From: HGM04593 sp045588485
GTDB taxonomy: Bacteria > Bacteroidota > Bacteroidia > Bacteroidales > Bacteroidaceae
Direction: 5' to 3'
Assembly: GCA_045588485.1 (NCBI GenBank)
Contig: JAZNEI010000090.1
Span: forward strand, 1-21,133
DNA length: 21,133 nucleotides
Positions 14,443 through 21,133 of this stretch are shown one piece after another; position 1 is the first letter of the stretch, and each line of letters opens with the position of its first letter. Under the pieces are notes generated by a model. It made no database searches. It worked only from the letters and a program-made list of their open reading frames with translations, and was not told the origin of the DNA. Made by a program: the position numbers and the translations under genes.

Positions 14443-17376
14443 TTAGTTCATTAAGAAACGCATGATAGCTCCCATAAGCAGGCTGCGCTGCTCTTCGTCA
14501 ACAATAGACTCGAACGGGAAACTTGTACACAATGTGCGGTATTTGTCGGCGTATGCCACGCCTGCACTCTGCTTGCATCCGTCGAATACAAACGATACAA
14601 AAGCCTTGTCTATTGGAACAAGAATATCGGGTGCCGAGACTGCATAGCATTTTTCGTTTATAATGCGGTGGAAGCTCATATTAAGGTTCGAACCGAATAT
14701 GCGGTTCTCTGTGGTCTCATGAATAGAACCTCCAAAATCGAATTTCAACAGATTGCGTATAAAAGCTCTGTCGGCATCGTTCTTTGCCATATCACTTGCA
14801 ATGTGTGCGCCGCTGATGAACAATCGGCCGCCCGAATTACAATACTCTGTGAGTGCCTCTTGTAAAGCTTTGGGGAATGTCTTGAAAGGGCGGTTGTACA
14901 TCATCTGCGACCCTGCTCCTCCCTGCTTCTCTACACCCAAAATAAGGTCTATTGCATTGTATCCTGCGAGTGTAGTTGTCCTTTCCATTACAGACTCGCT
15001 GCTGCACGAGACGAATGAAATGCCATTTGCAGCAAGGGCTTTGCCATGGATATATGGGTAATCGAATGAGTTTCCTGCAATGAGCATGCCCTCGAAGTCG
15101 TTACCGCTTAGTCCAAGGCCATTTTCGTATCCTATGTTTACTCGCTCGAAGTCGAGCTGACGACCGCAGTACTCGGGGGTATTTATATATGCTACACCGG
15201 GGTCGGCATCCATGTCAAAACCTGCCTTGGAGTGGGTGTTAACTTCTGCCGGTCCGCTGAGACGGTGGAAACCGTTAACGATAAGCACTCGTCCTTTCTC
15301 TTCTGTGGCACGATAGGCTGCAAGTATCTCGCTGGGCATGCTCTCGCCACCCTCGTTAATGGCTGTTATCTTGAAACTATATAATACATTATCGACAAGA
15401 GGAACGGTACATGTTGTTCCCTCTATTATCTTGCCATTGTCGAATCCTCCATCGCCAACACGTGTATAAAGGATATATTTCTGTGCAGTAGCGGTAGGCT
15501 CAAGTTTGTCCTCGACAGGTGTCCATGTGAGTTGTATATTCTTCTCCTCGGCAAATGATATTGCAAAGTTTTTCACAGGCAGTGGCTGTACACAGTACTC
15601 TTTGCTTTGCAGATAGCACAGCTGCTTGAGAAGCGCCTTATATACGGCGCGTGCTACTGTGAATTTGAATCCCGGGTCGTGTCCCAATGTCATATCGGCA
15701 AAGTTCTGATGCGACAGTGATTCGAAAATCATTGCAGGGACAGCCGGCAGACGCGATTCGCTGTAGCTCTTGTCGATAATGCCGCGTACGCTCCATTTTA
15801 TACCATATAGTGCCTGAATGTCGTCGTATACACTTTTCAGTACCGTACCTACAATGTCGCGTGACATATAACGCGAGTGTCCTGTGGCTACTGTGTCGCC
15901 ATTATACTCGGTAGATACTATGCCTAATGAACCAATCAACTCGTCATTTTCCGAAAAACCTGCGTCGGAGTGGAAACCGAAGGTCATCTCTATCGGTACA
16001 TTAAGACCTGTGGTGTCGGGGTTGTAGATAGAGCCACCCGATAAATGGTTTATCGCGTGCGAACGGCTGTTTATATCATCGGTGTAGTCGCGCTTGCCCT
16101 CGCTCGGGGAATATACCTCGTAGGGAAAACCTCCCCATTGAAGAGCGTATCTGGCTCCTTCGAGGTAGCGTGGCATTCCGCTTATCGTGGGTATGCTATC
16201 ACCGCGGGCTACCACTCCCATTCCACCGCCGAAGCGTACAGCATCGGCACTTATGACTCCCTTTGAGGCACTGGCATTCGAGAGCATCACTGCCTGCTCG
16301 TCGTGTGCTCCTTTCTTGAAATTAAAGGTACCAAGATAGACCCATGTGCCACCGCCCATCTTCTGGTTTACTCTGAACTCGGTAATACCCCCTGCATGAA
16401 GCACGCTGTAATGTGCATCGTCAATAGCATCTTCGTGTGTCTGATAGCTTACATATACTGCATAACGTCCATCCTCGGGAATTTCGGGTTTCCACTTTGC
16501 AATGGCTGTCGCATTTTTTTTGTCTCCACTTGTTTGGGTCGAGCGAGATGTGCCTTCGGTGAAGGGATTCTCATGGTCGACAAAGAAACCGTCACGCAGA
16601 CGGAATCCGCCGTTGTTTACATCCCACTGCTTTTTATCGGCTTTTCCTTCGAGGTACTGCGAAGTGCCAAAGACAGCGTCGTTGTCGACAATGACACTCA
16701 ATGGCTGCCAATCGCGCTCGCGTGGGGTGTATATAAGTGCTCCTGCATTTTCGAGCATCGGCATAAGAAAAGGTACGACTATCGACTGAGTGAAAAGGTC
16801 CTCTGTGGTGCAATAGAGGGCCGGACGTTGCCACTCCCATGTTCTCTCGTCGTTAGAGTAGACACGCCCGTGGCTCTGCCACAGGGCTAAGTGTCGTCCT
16901 GTGAGTCCTTTTGTCGGTGTGTAAGGGCGCGAAACGTTCTCGACCCAAGGTGCGCCTGTATAGGCAACATCACCCCAAAGGCGACTCTTGTCTATCTTTT
17001 TCTTCTCGCGCAGGATATTAGGAATGAGCTTTTCGATGGGCTGTCGGTGTGCAATAACTTCTATCTTGTATTTACGCAGATTCTTTGGCAATATTTCGCG
17101 TATCCCATTGTAGATGTGTTCTACCAATTCGGGAGTAAAGTGCTGTGCAGCGAAATTGCTGTTTGTGTAAATGGTGATTTTTCGTGCGCGTTTGTTTATT
17201 ACAATGTTGTTGCGCTTGCGCTCCAATCGGCAGTTTTTAATCCTGAAATCGTCGGATGTGTATTCGGTAAAGTATTTCTCTATGGTACGAGTAAGAACTT
17301 TGTCGACACTCTGTGCCGACAAAGTAAGAAAGTATAACAAACAGATAGTGAATGCTATAAGCTTGTTAATATGCAT
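14443..17376 (-). CDS. Exported amidase-like protein with inserted golvesin-type domain and FnIII
   Basis: A 977-residue protein with signal peptide 1-22 (LTLSAQ). The catalytic part resembles zinc N-acetylmuramoyl-L-alanine amidases (Amidase_3): H169 in WQSHGRVY, E192 in TTEDLF, H469 in GFHSDAG and E552 in IFESLSH would be the three zinc ligands and the catalytic glutamate. Between E192 and H469 lies an inserted beta-rich domain (about 265-385; GRYAVYVSYQ, WVYLGTFNFKKG, ISADAVRFGG), typical of golvesin C-terminal or xanthan-lyase-like carbohydrate-binding domains. An FnIII domain follows (about 600-690), then about 280 residues recalling a glutamine-amidotransferase-like fold (GRVLIVNGF, GGRLFISGAHIASDM). 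Bacteroides homologues are often labelled xanthan lyase, which the motifs here do not support. Peptidoglycan hydrolysis is the likely but unproven role. It is read 12 nt after the small gene at 17389-17664. Confidence 0.8.
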   Translation of the reverse strand: MHINKLIAFTICLLYFLTLSAQSVDKVLTRTIEKYFTEYTSDDFRIKNCRLERKRNNIVINKRARKITIYTNSNFAAQHFTPELVEHIYNGIREILPKNLRKYKIEVIAHRQPIEKLIPNILREKKKIDKSRLWGDVAYTGAPWVENVSRPYTPTKGLTGRHLALWQSHGRVYSNDERTWEWQRPALYCTTEDLFTQSIVVPFLMPMLENAGALIYTPRERDWQPLSVIVDNDAVFGTSQYLEGKADKKQWDVNNGGFRLRDGFFVDHENPFTEGTSRSTQTSGDKKNATAIAKWKPEIPEDGRYAVYVSYQTHEDAIDDAHYSVLHAGGITEFRVNQKMGGGTWVYLGTFNFKKGAHDEQAVMLSNASASKGVISADAVRFGGGMGVVARGDSIPTISGMPRYLEGARYALQWGGFPYEVYSPSEGKRDYTDDINSRSHAINHLSGGSIYNPDTTGLNVPIEMTFGFHSDAGFSENDELIGSLGIVSTEYNGDTVATGHSRYMSRDIVGTVLKSVYDDIQALYGIKWSVRGIIDKSYSESRLPAVPAMIFESLSHQNFADMTLGHDPGFKFTVARAVYKALLKQLCYLQSKEYCVQPLPVKNFAISFAEEKNIQLTWTPVEDKLEPTATAQKYILYTRVGDGGFDNGKIIEGTTCTVPLVDNVLYSFKITAINEGGESMPSEILAAYRATEEKGRVLIVNGFHRLSGPAEVNTHSKAGFDMDADPGVAYINTPEYCGRQLDFERVNIGYENGLGLSGNDFEGMLIAGNSFDYPYIHGKALAANGISFVSCSSESVMERTTTLAGYNAIDLILGVEKQGGAGSQMMYNRPFKTFPKALQEALTEYCNSGGRLFISGAHIASDMAKNDADRAFIRNLLKFDFGGSIHETTENRIFGSNLNMSFHRIINEKCYAVSAPDILVPIDKAFVSFVFDGCKQSAGVAYADKYRTLCTSFPFESIVDEEQRSLLMGAIMRFLMN

Positions 17377-17388
17377 ATATATCCTTTT

Positions 17389-17664
17389 TTATTTGGCCGA
17401 AAGAGCATTTATCTTGTCGAGAATCTCTTTTGCCTCTTCGTTGAACGAGAGAGATAATGTATCGAAATACTTTCTTGCAGGAAGCCCCGGTTCAATGTGG
17501 CTTACACGTGAAATATACTCTTTGTTCAGCGCGAATATCCTGTTGAATACGTCAATCCACTCGGCAGCATCGGCCTTAGAGTCATACGATGCGAAAAATG
17601 CCTGTGTAGCCAACTGGTCGGCGATATAAGTTATAACTTTCTTGAAATTCTTTCTACTTGCCAT
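17389..17664 (-). CDS. Small helical protein of unknown function
   Basis: A 91-residue, soluble, mostly helical protein (ASRKNFKKVITYIADQLATQ at the start, FNEEAKEILDKINAL near the end) without signal peptide or membrane segment. It is likely real: a suitable promoter lies upstream, the gap to the amidase-like gene is only 12 nt, and the composition is that of a folded protein. I recognise no family with a function. A cytoplasmic protein of this size co-transcribed with an exported hydrolase may simply share the promoter. Confidence 0.75.
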   Translation of the reverse strand: MASRKNFKKVITYIADQLATQAFFASYDSKADAAEWIDVFNRIFALNKEYISRVSHIEPGLPARKYFDTLSLSFNEEAKEILDKINALSAK

Positions 17665-17695
17665 AGTTTTACCTGTTTAAAATTAAATACAGTTG

Positions 17696-17727
17696 TAAAG
17701 ATATACTTTTATTCGTAAACAAACAAC
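17696..17727 (-). promoter_or_regulatory. Candidate promoter of the minus-strand pair
   Basis: Read on the minus strand: GTTG (17727-17724), 20-nt spacer, TATCTTTA (17703-17696), each one mismatch from TTTG and TAnnTTTG. It lies 32 nt before the start at 17664. Confidence 0.5.
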
Positions 17728-17822
17728 AAAAGAACAAAATCTGCGCAAAAATTACATATTTTTATTGTCGTGTGCAGAAAAAAGCTGTTTATGCTTTTTA
17801 TATTCACAAAAAAAAGCGAAAT

Positions 17823-17845
17823 TTGCCAATACTTTGCACATTCAA
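17823..17845 (+). promoter_or_regulatory. pfp upstream motif shared with rpmH
   Basis: TTGCCAATACTTTGC, two free bases, ATTCAA; the same 23-nt pattern lies at 14029-14051 before rpmH. The internal ATACTTTG resembles a -7 box and is 34 nt before the pfp start, so it may be the pfp promoter itself; no good -33 box is seen. Confidence 0.5.
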
Positions 17846-17869
17846 TAACCTTAAATAAAATTAACTGAT

Positions 17870-19516
17870 ATGAAGATTAGCGCATTGCAAAAAGCAAGGG
17901 CCGCTTACGAGCCCAAGTTGCCCCAGGCACTGAAAGAGGTAGTGAAAGTTTGTGAGGGTGCTGCAACCGAGTCGGTAGCCGACCAGGAGGCTATCAAGTC
18001 GATGTTCCCCAACACATACGGTCTTCCCATTATCACATTCGAGAAGGGCGGCGAGGTTAAGGAGTATCCCGCAATCAACGTAGGTGTAATTCTCTCGGGT
18101 GGTCAGGCTCCCGGTGGTCACAACGTAATTGCCGGTCTCTTCGACGGCGTAAAGAAACTGAATCCCGCAAGCCGTCTCTATGGCTTCCTTATGGGCCCCG
18201 GCGGATTGGTCGACCACAAATATATGGAGATTACTCCCGAGATTATGGATGCTTACCGCAACACAGGCGGTTTCGATATCATCGGTTCGGGTCGTACAAA
18301 GCTCGAGAAGACCGAGCAGTTCGACAAGGGTCTCGAGATAATCAAGGAGCTTGGCATCAAGGCTCTTGTAATCATCGGTGGTGACGACTCTAATACCAAT
18401 GCTTGTGTGCTTGCCGAGTACTATGCTGCAAACAACACCGGTGTACAGGTTATCGGCTGTCCCAAAACTATCGACGGCGACCTTAAGAACGCATATATTG
18501 AGACATCTTTCGGTTTTGACACCGCTTGTAAGGTTTACTCTGAGGTTATCGGTAACATACAGCGCGATTGTAACTCGGCTCAGAAATATTGGCACTTCAT
18601 TAAACTGATGGGCCGTTCGGCTTCTCACATCGCATTGGAGTGTGCTCTTCAGACACAGCCCAACTACTGTATCATCAGCGAGGAGGTCGAGAAGAAGGCT
18701 CTTTCACTCGACGATATTGTTACTGCTATTGCTCAGGCTGTTGCCAACCGTGCTGCTGCAGGTAACAACTTCGGTACAGTGCTTATCCCCGAGGGTCTTA
18801 TCGAGTTTGTACCCGCTATGAAGGCTCTTATCGCCGAGCTAAACGACCTTCTTGCTCACAAGGGTGAGGAGTACGCAGCTGTTGCACCCGAGGAGCAGCG
18901 TCAGTACATCATCAACCTCTTGTCAAAGGACAATGCGGCTGTTTATGCAAGCCTCCCCGCAGGCGTTGCACGTCAGCTTACAATGGACCGCGACCCCCAC
19001 GGCAACGTACAGGTATCTCTTATCGAGACCGAGAAGTTGCTCTCTGAGATGGTTGCAGGCAAGCTCGCAGCTTGGAAGGCCGAGGGTAAATATGTAGGAA
19101 AGTTCAATCCTCAGCACCACTTCTTTGGTTACGAGGGTCGTTGCGCTGCTCCCTCGAACTACGATGCCGACTACTGCTATGCTCTCGGTTACAACGCATC
19201 ACAGCTTATCGCAGCAGGCAAGACCGGTTATATGTCATCTATCCGCAACACAACAGCTCCCGCAGCCGAGTGGGTTGCAGGTGGTATACCTATCACTATG
19301 ATGATGAACATGGAGCGTCGTCACGGCGAGATGAAACCCGTTATCCAGAAGGCTCTTGTTGACCTCGAGGGTGCACCCTTCAAGACATTTGCAGCCAATA
19401 GAGAGAAATGGGCTAACGAGACTTGCTACGTATATCCCGGTCCCATCCAGTACTTCGGACCAAGCGAGGTTTGCGACCAGACAACAGTAACATTGGCTTT
19501 GGAGCAGGCTAAGTAA
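17870..19516 (+). CDS. pfp: Diphosphate--fructose-6-phosphate 1-phosphotransferase (PPi-PFK), long form
   Basis: A 548-residue phosphofructokinase using pyrophosphate to phosphorylate fructose 6-phosphate, a reversible glycolytic step in the cytoplasm. The PPi-type signatures are clear: GGDDS at 170-174 (the second Asp blocks ATP; ATP enzymes have Gly there) and PKTIDGD at 198-204, with K199 contacting PPi and D202 as catalytic base. LSGGQAPGGHNV near residue 75 starts the phosphate site and KLMGRSASHIALECAL is the sugar-phosphate region. About 550 residues is the long bacterial/plant-beta-like form usual in Bacteroidales. The gene is divergent from the minus-strand pair and ends 9 nt before the lysozyme gene. 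Codon use is strongly biased (GGT/GGC, CGT/CGC, GAG), as expected of an abundant protein. Confidence 0.97.
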   Translation: MKISALQKARAAYEPKLPQALKEVVKVCEGAATESVADQEAIKSMFPNTYGLPIITFEKGGEVKEYPAINVGVILSGGQAPGGHNVIAGLFDGVKKLNPASRLYGFLMGPGGLVDHKYMEITPEIMDAYRNTGGFDIIGSGRTKLEKTEQFDKGLEIIKELGIKALVIIGGDDSNTNACVLAEYYAANNTGVQVIGCPKTIDGDLKNAYIETSFGFDTACKVYSEVIGNIQRDCNSAQKYWHFIKLMGRSASHIALECALQTQPNYCIISEEVEKKALSLDDIVTAIAQAVANRAAAGNNFGTVLIPEGLIEFVPAMKALIAELNDLLAHKGEEYAAVAPEEQRQYIINLLSKDNAAVYASLPAGVARQLTMDRDPHGNVQVSLIETEKLLSEMVAGKLAAWKAEGKYVGKFNPQHHFFGYEGRCAAPSNYDADYCYALGYNASQLIAAGKTGYMSSIRNTTAPAAEWVAGGIPITMMMNMERRHGEMKPVIQKALVDLEGAPFKTFAANREKWANETCYVYPGPIQYFGPSEVCDQTTVTLALEQAK

Positions 19517-19525
19517 TAGTACCTG

Positions 19526-20386
19526 ATGGCAGAGGCCAATACTACAAAGAAAATAACAACCGGCGGACGGAAGAAGAGTACTTCCGCCCGCCGCTTATCA
19601 TCACCTCGCAAGGGCAAGAAAAAGGGGGGAATTCCCAAATGGCTATATATAATGATAGCAGCCATATTCTCTTGTATCGCCCTTACGGTGGTGTATTATA
19701 TATTCTTCCGTCCCTATTTTTATCGTTTCCGTCCATGCTATGGGCAACGGCACTATAGTATATGTATGCCGCACGGATATTCGATATACGGAATAGATGT
19801 GTCGCGACATCAGGGCGAAATAGATTGGGAGAAACTAAAAGCCGGTGACGGTGCAAGCGCCCCCGTTGAGTTTGTCTATATGAAAGCAACCGAGGGCAGC
19901 GATTTTATTGACAAGAATTTTAAGACGAATTTCGCAAAGGCCAAGAAGCTGGGATTCATCTGTGGAGCATATCACTATTTCAGTCCACATTCCGGCGGAC
20001 TTACGCAGGCTAATCAATTTATAAAGACTGTGAAATTGCAAAAGGGTGACCTGCCTCCTGTTGTGGATGTCGAGGAGAAGCCCAAGAACAAAAAGCATTT
20101 TATGCAGGAACTTAAAATATTCATTGCGAAGATTGAGGAACATTATGGTGTAAAGCCCATTGTCTATTCATATAAGAAGTATAAGGAACACTATCTTTCC
20201 GATCCCTATTTTAATAAGTACCCTTTATGGGTGGCTCACTACTATGTGAGTAAGCTCGACGAGAATATCGACTGGCTAATGTGGCAATGCTCCGATATCG
20301 GCCGATTGCCGGGTATTAAAGAGAATGTCGATATAAATATCTTCAACGGGACAAGAGAGCAGTTCAATAGTATTCTTATGAAGTGA
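19526..20386 (+). CDS. Membrane-anchored GH25 lysozyme-family muramidase
   Basis: A 286-residue protein: a cytoplasmic Lys/Arg-rich tail (about 1-37, many KKK and RK), one transmembrane helix (about 38-61), then a GH25 domain (about 86-283) facing the periplasm. GH25 enzymes cut between MurNAc and GlcNAc in peptidoglycan. The catalytic acidic residues are present: D91 in YGIDVSRHQG, and D181 and E183 in PPVVDVEE; other family blocks are VYMKATEGSDFID and GAYHYFSP. It begins 9 nt after pfp and probably shares its transcript, though the functional link is not obvious. The basic N-terminal tail and lack of a cleavable signal suggest a type II anchored enzyme. Confidence 0.93.
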   Translation: MAEANTTKKITTGGRKKSTSARRLSSPRKGKKKGGIPKWLYIMIAAIFSCIALTVVYYIFFRPYFYRFRPCYGQRHYSICMPHGYSIYGIDVSRHQGEIDWEKLKAGDGASAPVEFVYMKATEGSDFIDKNFKTNFAKAKKLGFICGAYHYFSPHSGGLTQANQFIKTVKLQKGDLPPVVDVEEKPKNKKHFMQELKIFIAKIEEHYGVKPIVYSYKKYKEHYLSDPYFNKYPLWVAHYYVSKLDENIDWLMWQCSDIGRLPGIKENVDINIFNGTREQFNSILMK

Positions 20387-20522
20387 TTATTTGACGCTAA
20401 GGTGGGGTGAGGAGTTAAAAACAGTTTATTTGTGTCTTACCTTTGCCATCGCATTTAGAGGAGGGCTGTTGTAGAAGTTCAGTGATGCTCTTTTTGTTTA
20501 TGCTTTGCTGTTAATGGTTGCT

Positions 20523-20549
20523 GTAGGGGCGATTAGAAATCGCCCCTAC
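20523..20549 (+). repeat. GGGGCGATT-family palindrome, perfect copy
   Basis: GTAGGGGCGATT, AGA, AATCGCCCCTAC: a perfect 12-bp inverted repeat with a 3-nt loop. It is the most symmetric of four copies and lies 137 bp after the GH25 stop. Confidence 0.85.
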
Positions 20550-20649
20550 AAGCAATGAGTTTTTATCAGTGAATATAAATTGTTTTATTACTGTCCGATA
20601 AAAATAGAATAATCCCAAAAAGTGCTATTGACGGAGCTAATATTGCCAC

Positions 20650-20669
20650 TTTTACCTCAAAAATACTAA
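20650..20669 (+). repeat. 20-bp direct repeat, first copy
   Basis: TTTTACCTCAAAAATACTAA, identical to 20735-20754. The 65 bases between contain the near-palindrome TGAAGTTCACTTCA (20687-20700). Confidence 0.8.
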
Positions 20670-20734
20670 CAAACGAGCGAGAAGTATGAAGTTCACTTCA
20701 ATATTTTTCAAAGCGAGTGCAGTCTATTTTCGAG

Positions 20735-20754
20735 TTTTACCTCAAAAATACTAA
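20735..20754 (+). repeat. 20-bp direct repeat, second copy
   Basis: Exact copy of 20650-20669, starting 85 bp later. Both lie in the gene-free stretch after the GH25 gene. Confidence 0.8.
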
Positions 20755-20816
20755 AGCAAGCCCACCTTTTCATAAAATCATAAGGTTGTTCATTGGTGCG
20801 CCGTAGGAAAATTAGT

Positions 20817-21003
20817 AGAAGCTGTTTAAATTTATATCGTCAAGTTTTTTATAGAGCAAAAATTGGATGGTTATTTATATTTTAAGGGCGCATAGCGGGC
20901 TATGTAACCGCAAAAAAGAAACAAACAGGCATATTTGAATATAAAAAACGACGAAACCGTCAGCTTCTATATGAATATTTTTTTAGAAATTTAAACAGCT
21001 TCT
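20817..21003. repeat. 187-bp inverted-repeat element, copy B
   Basis: The termini AGAAGCTGTTTAAATTT (20817-20833) and AAATTTAAACAGCTTCT (20987-21003) are perfect 17-bp inverted repeats. The 22-bp core at 20887-20908 is identical to copy A. Relative to copy A, base 5 is G instead of A on the left, and the partner on the right is C instead of T, so pairing is kept. No gene inside. Confidence 0.85.
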
Positions 21004-21031
21004 TAAATGGTAGATGTTTTTTGGATTAAGT

Positions 21032-21133
21032 GCGAGGCTGTTTGAGCGAAGCGAGTTCCGCAGCACCCAAAAAACATCGTTAGCATTTTACGTTAAGATT
21101 TTCTGTGCGCAGAGCCTTTTGCCTACTTTTCGT
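21032..21133 (+). repeat. Dispersed intergenic repeat, copy 2 (cut by window end)
   Basis: About 102 bases nearly identical to bases 1-101. The window ends at CCTACTTTTCGT, exactly the left arm of the hairpin in copy 1, so the repeat continues beyond. It starts 28 bp after element B. The whole 20387-21133 stretch holds no gene; besides the listed repeats I see only an orphan -7-like box TACCTTTG at 20438-20445 with no convincing -33 box. Confidence 0.85.

Noticed and set aside
16303..16890. 195-codon open frame on the plus strand opposite the amidase-like gene
   Set aside because: It is the shadow of a gene whose frame keeps signal peptide, zinc-site motifs and FnIII domain; the plus-strand translation shows none of these.
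17861..18628. 255-codon frame opposite the start of pfp
   Set aside because: It overlaps the conserved PPi-PFK catalytic region on the other strand and has no independent support.
20438..20549. Small RNA started by the -7-like box TACCTTTG at 20438
   Set aside because: No good -33 box, no stable fold with a T-run that I can draw, and no gene follows; insufficient support.

Overview
The window looks like chromosome from a gut-type member of the order Bacteroidales (Bacteroides/Prevotella relatives). Supporting signs are Bacteroidetes-type promoters (TTTG near -33, TAnnTTTG near -7, the latter often followed by GCAG), AT-rich start regions without Shine-Dalgarno sequences, many secreted or lipid-anchored proteins, a long-form PPi-dependent phosphofructokinase, and a sialic-acid operon ordered like the known B. 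fragilis nanLET genes. I cannot name the species.

Layout. 1-256: a dispersed repeat with a perfect hairpin, then a promoter. 257-5095: a 1612-residue secreted multidomain CotH-kinase-family protein. 5096-5368: a 62-bp inverted-repeat element and the leader of the next operon. 5369-9983: a four-gene sialic acid operon (lyase, AGE-type epimerase, MFS transporter, kelch mutarotase-like lipoprotein) with a strong hairpin after the first gene and a strong terminator at the end. 10129-11294: a small His-rich exported protein and a lipoprotein of unknown function. 11524-13133: threonine ammonia-lyase plus RidA, an enzyme and the scavenger of its reactive product. 13134-13611: no protein gene, but a 191-bp inverted-repeat element and, beside it, a strongly folded rod-shaped RNA candidate with its own terminator (6S-like in size and form, identity unproven). 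13612-13926: a short, probably truncated lipoprotein. 14123-14287: rpmH (ribosomal protein L34) with a consensus promoter and a 40-bp palindromic terminator. 14443-17664, minus strand: a 91-residue conserved-looking protein followed by a 977-residue exported amidase-like protein whose catalytic fold is interrupted by an inserted domain. 17870-20386: pfp and a membrane-anchored GH25 lysozyme, nine bases apart. 20387-21133: no gene; a small palindrome, a 20-bp direct repeat, a 187-bp inverted-repeat element and a second copy of the repeat that opens the window.

How the genes work together. The nan genes would import free sialic acid, cleave it to ManNAc and pyruvate, and epimerise ManNAc to GlcNAc; the mutarotase-like lipoprotein probably speeds anomer conversion outside the inner membrane. 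No sialidase, kinase or deaminase is in the window, so release of sialic acid and the later steps must be encoded elsewhere. IlvA and RidA form a second clear functional pair. The amidase-like protein and the GH25 enzyme both point to the cell wall but lie in divergent units.

The most interesting non-coding signals are the rod RNA at 13421-13600; the three related inverted-repeat elements, whose arms differ between copies yet stay complementary; a four-copy family of GGGGCGATT palindromes; and a 23-nt motif shared upstream of rpmH and pfp. I did not find a clearly new defence system, CRISPR array, tRNA, rRNA or insertion sequence.
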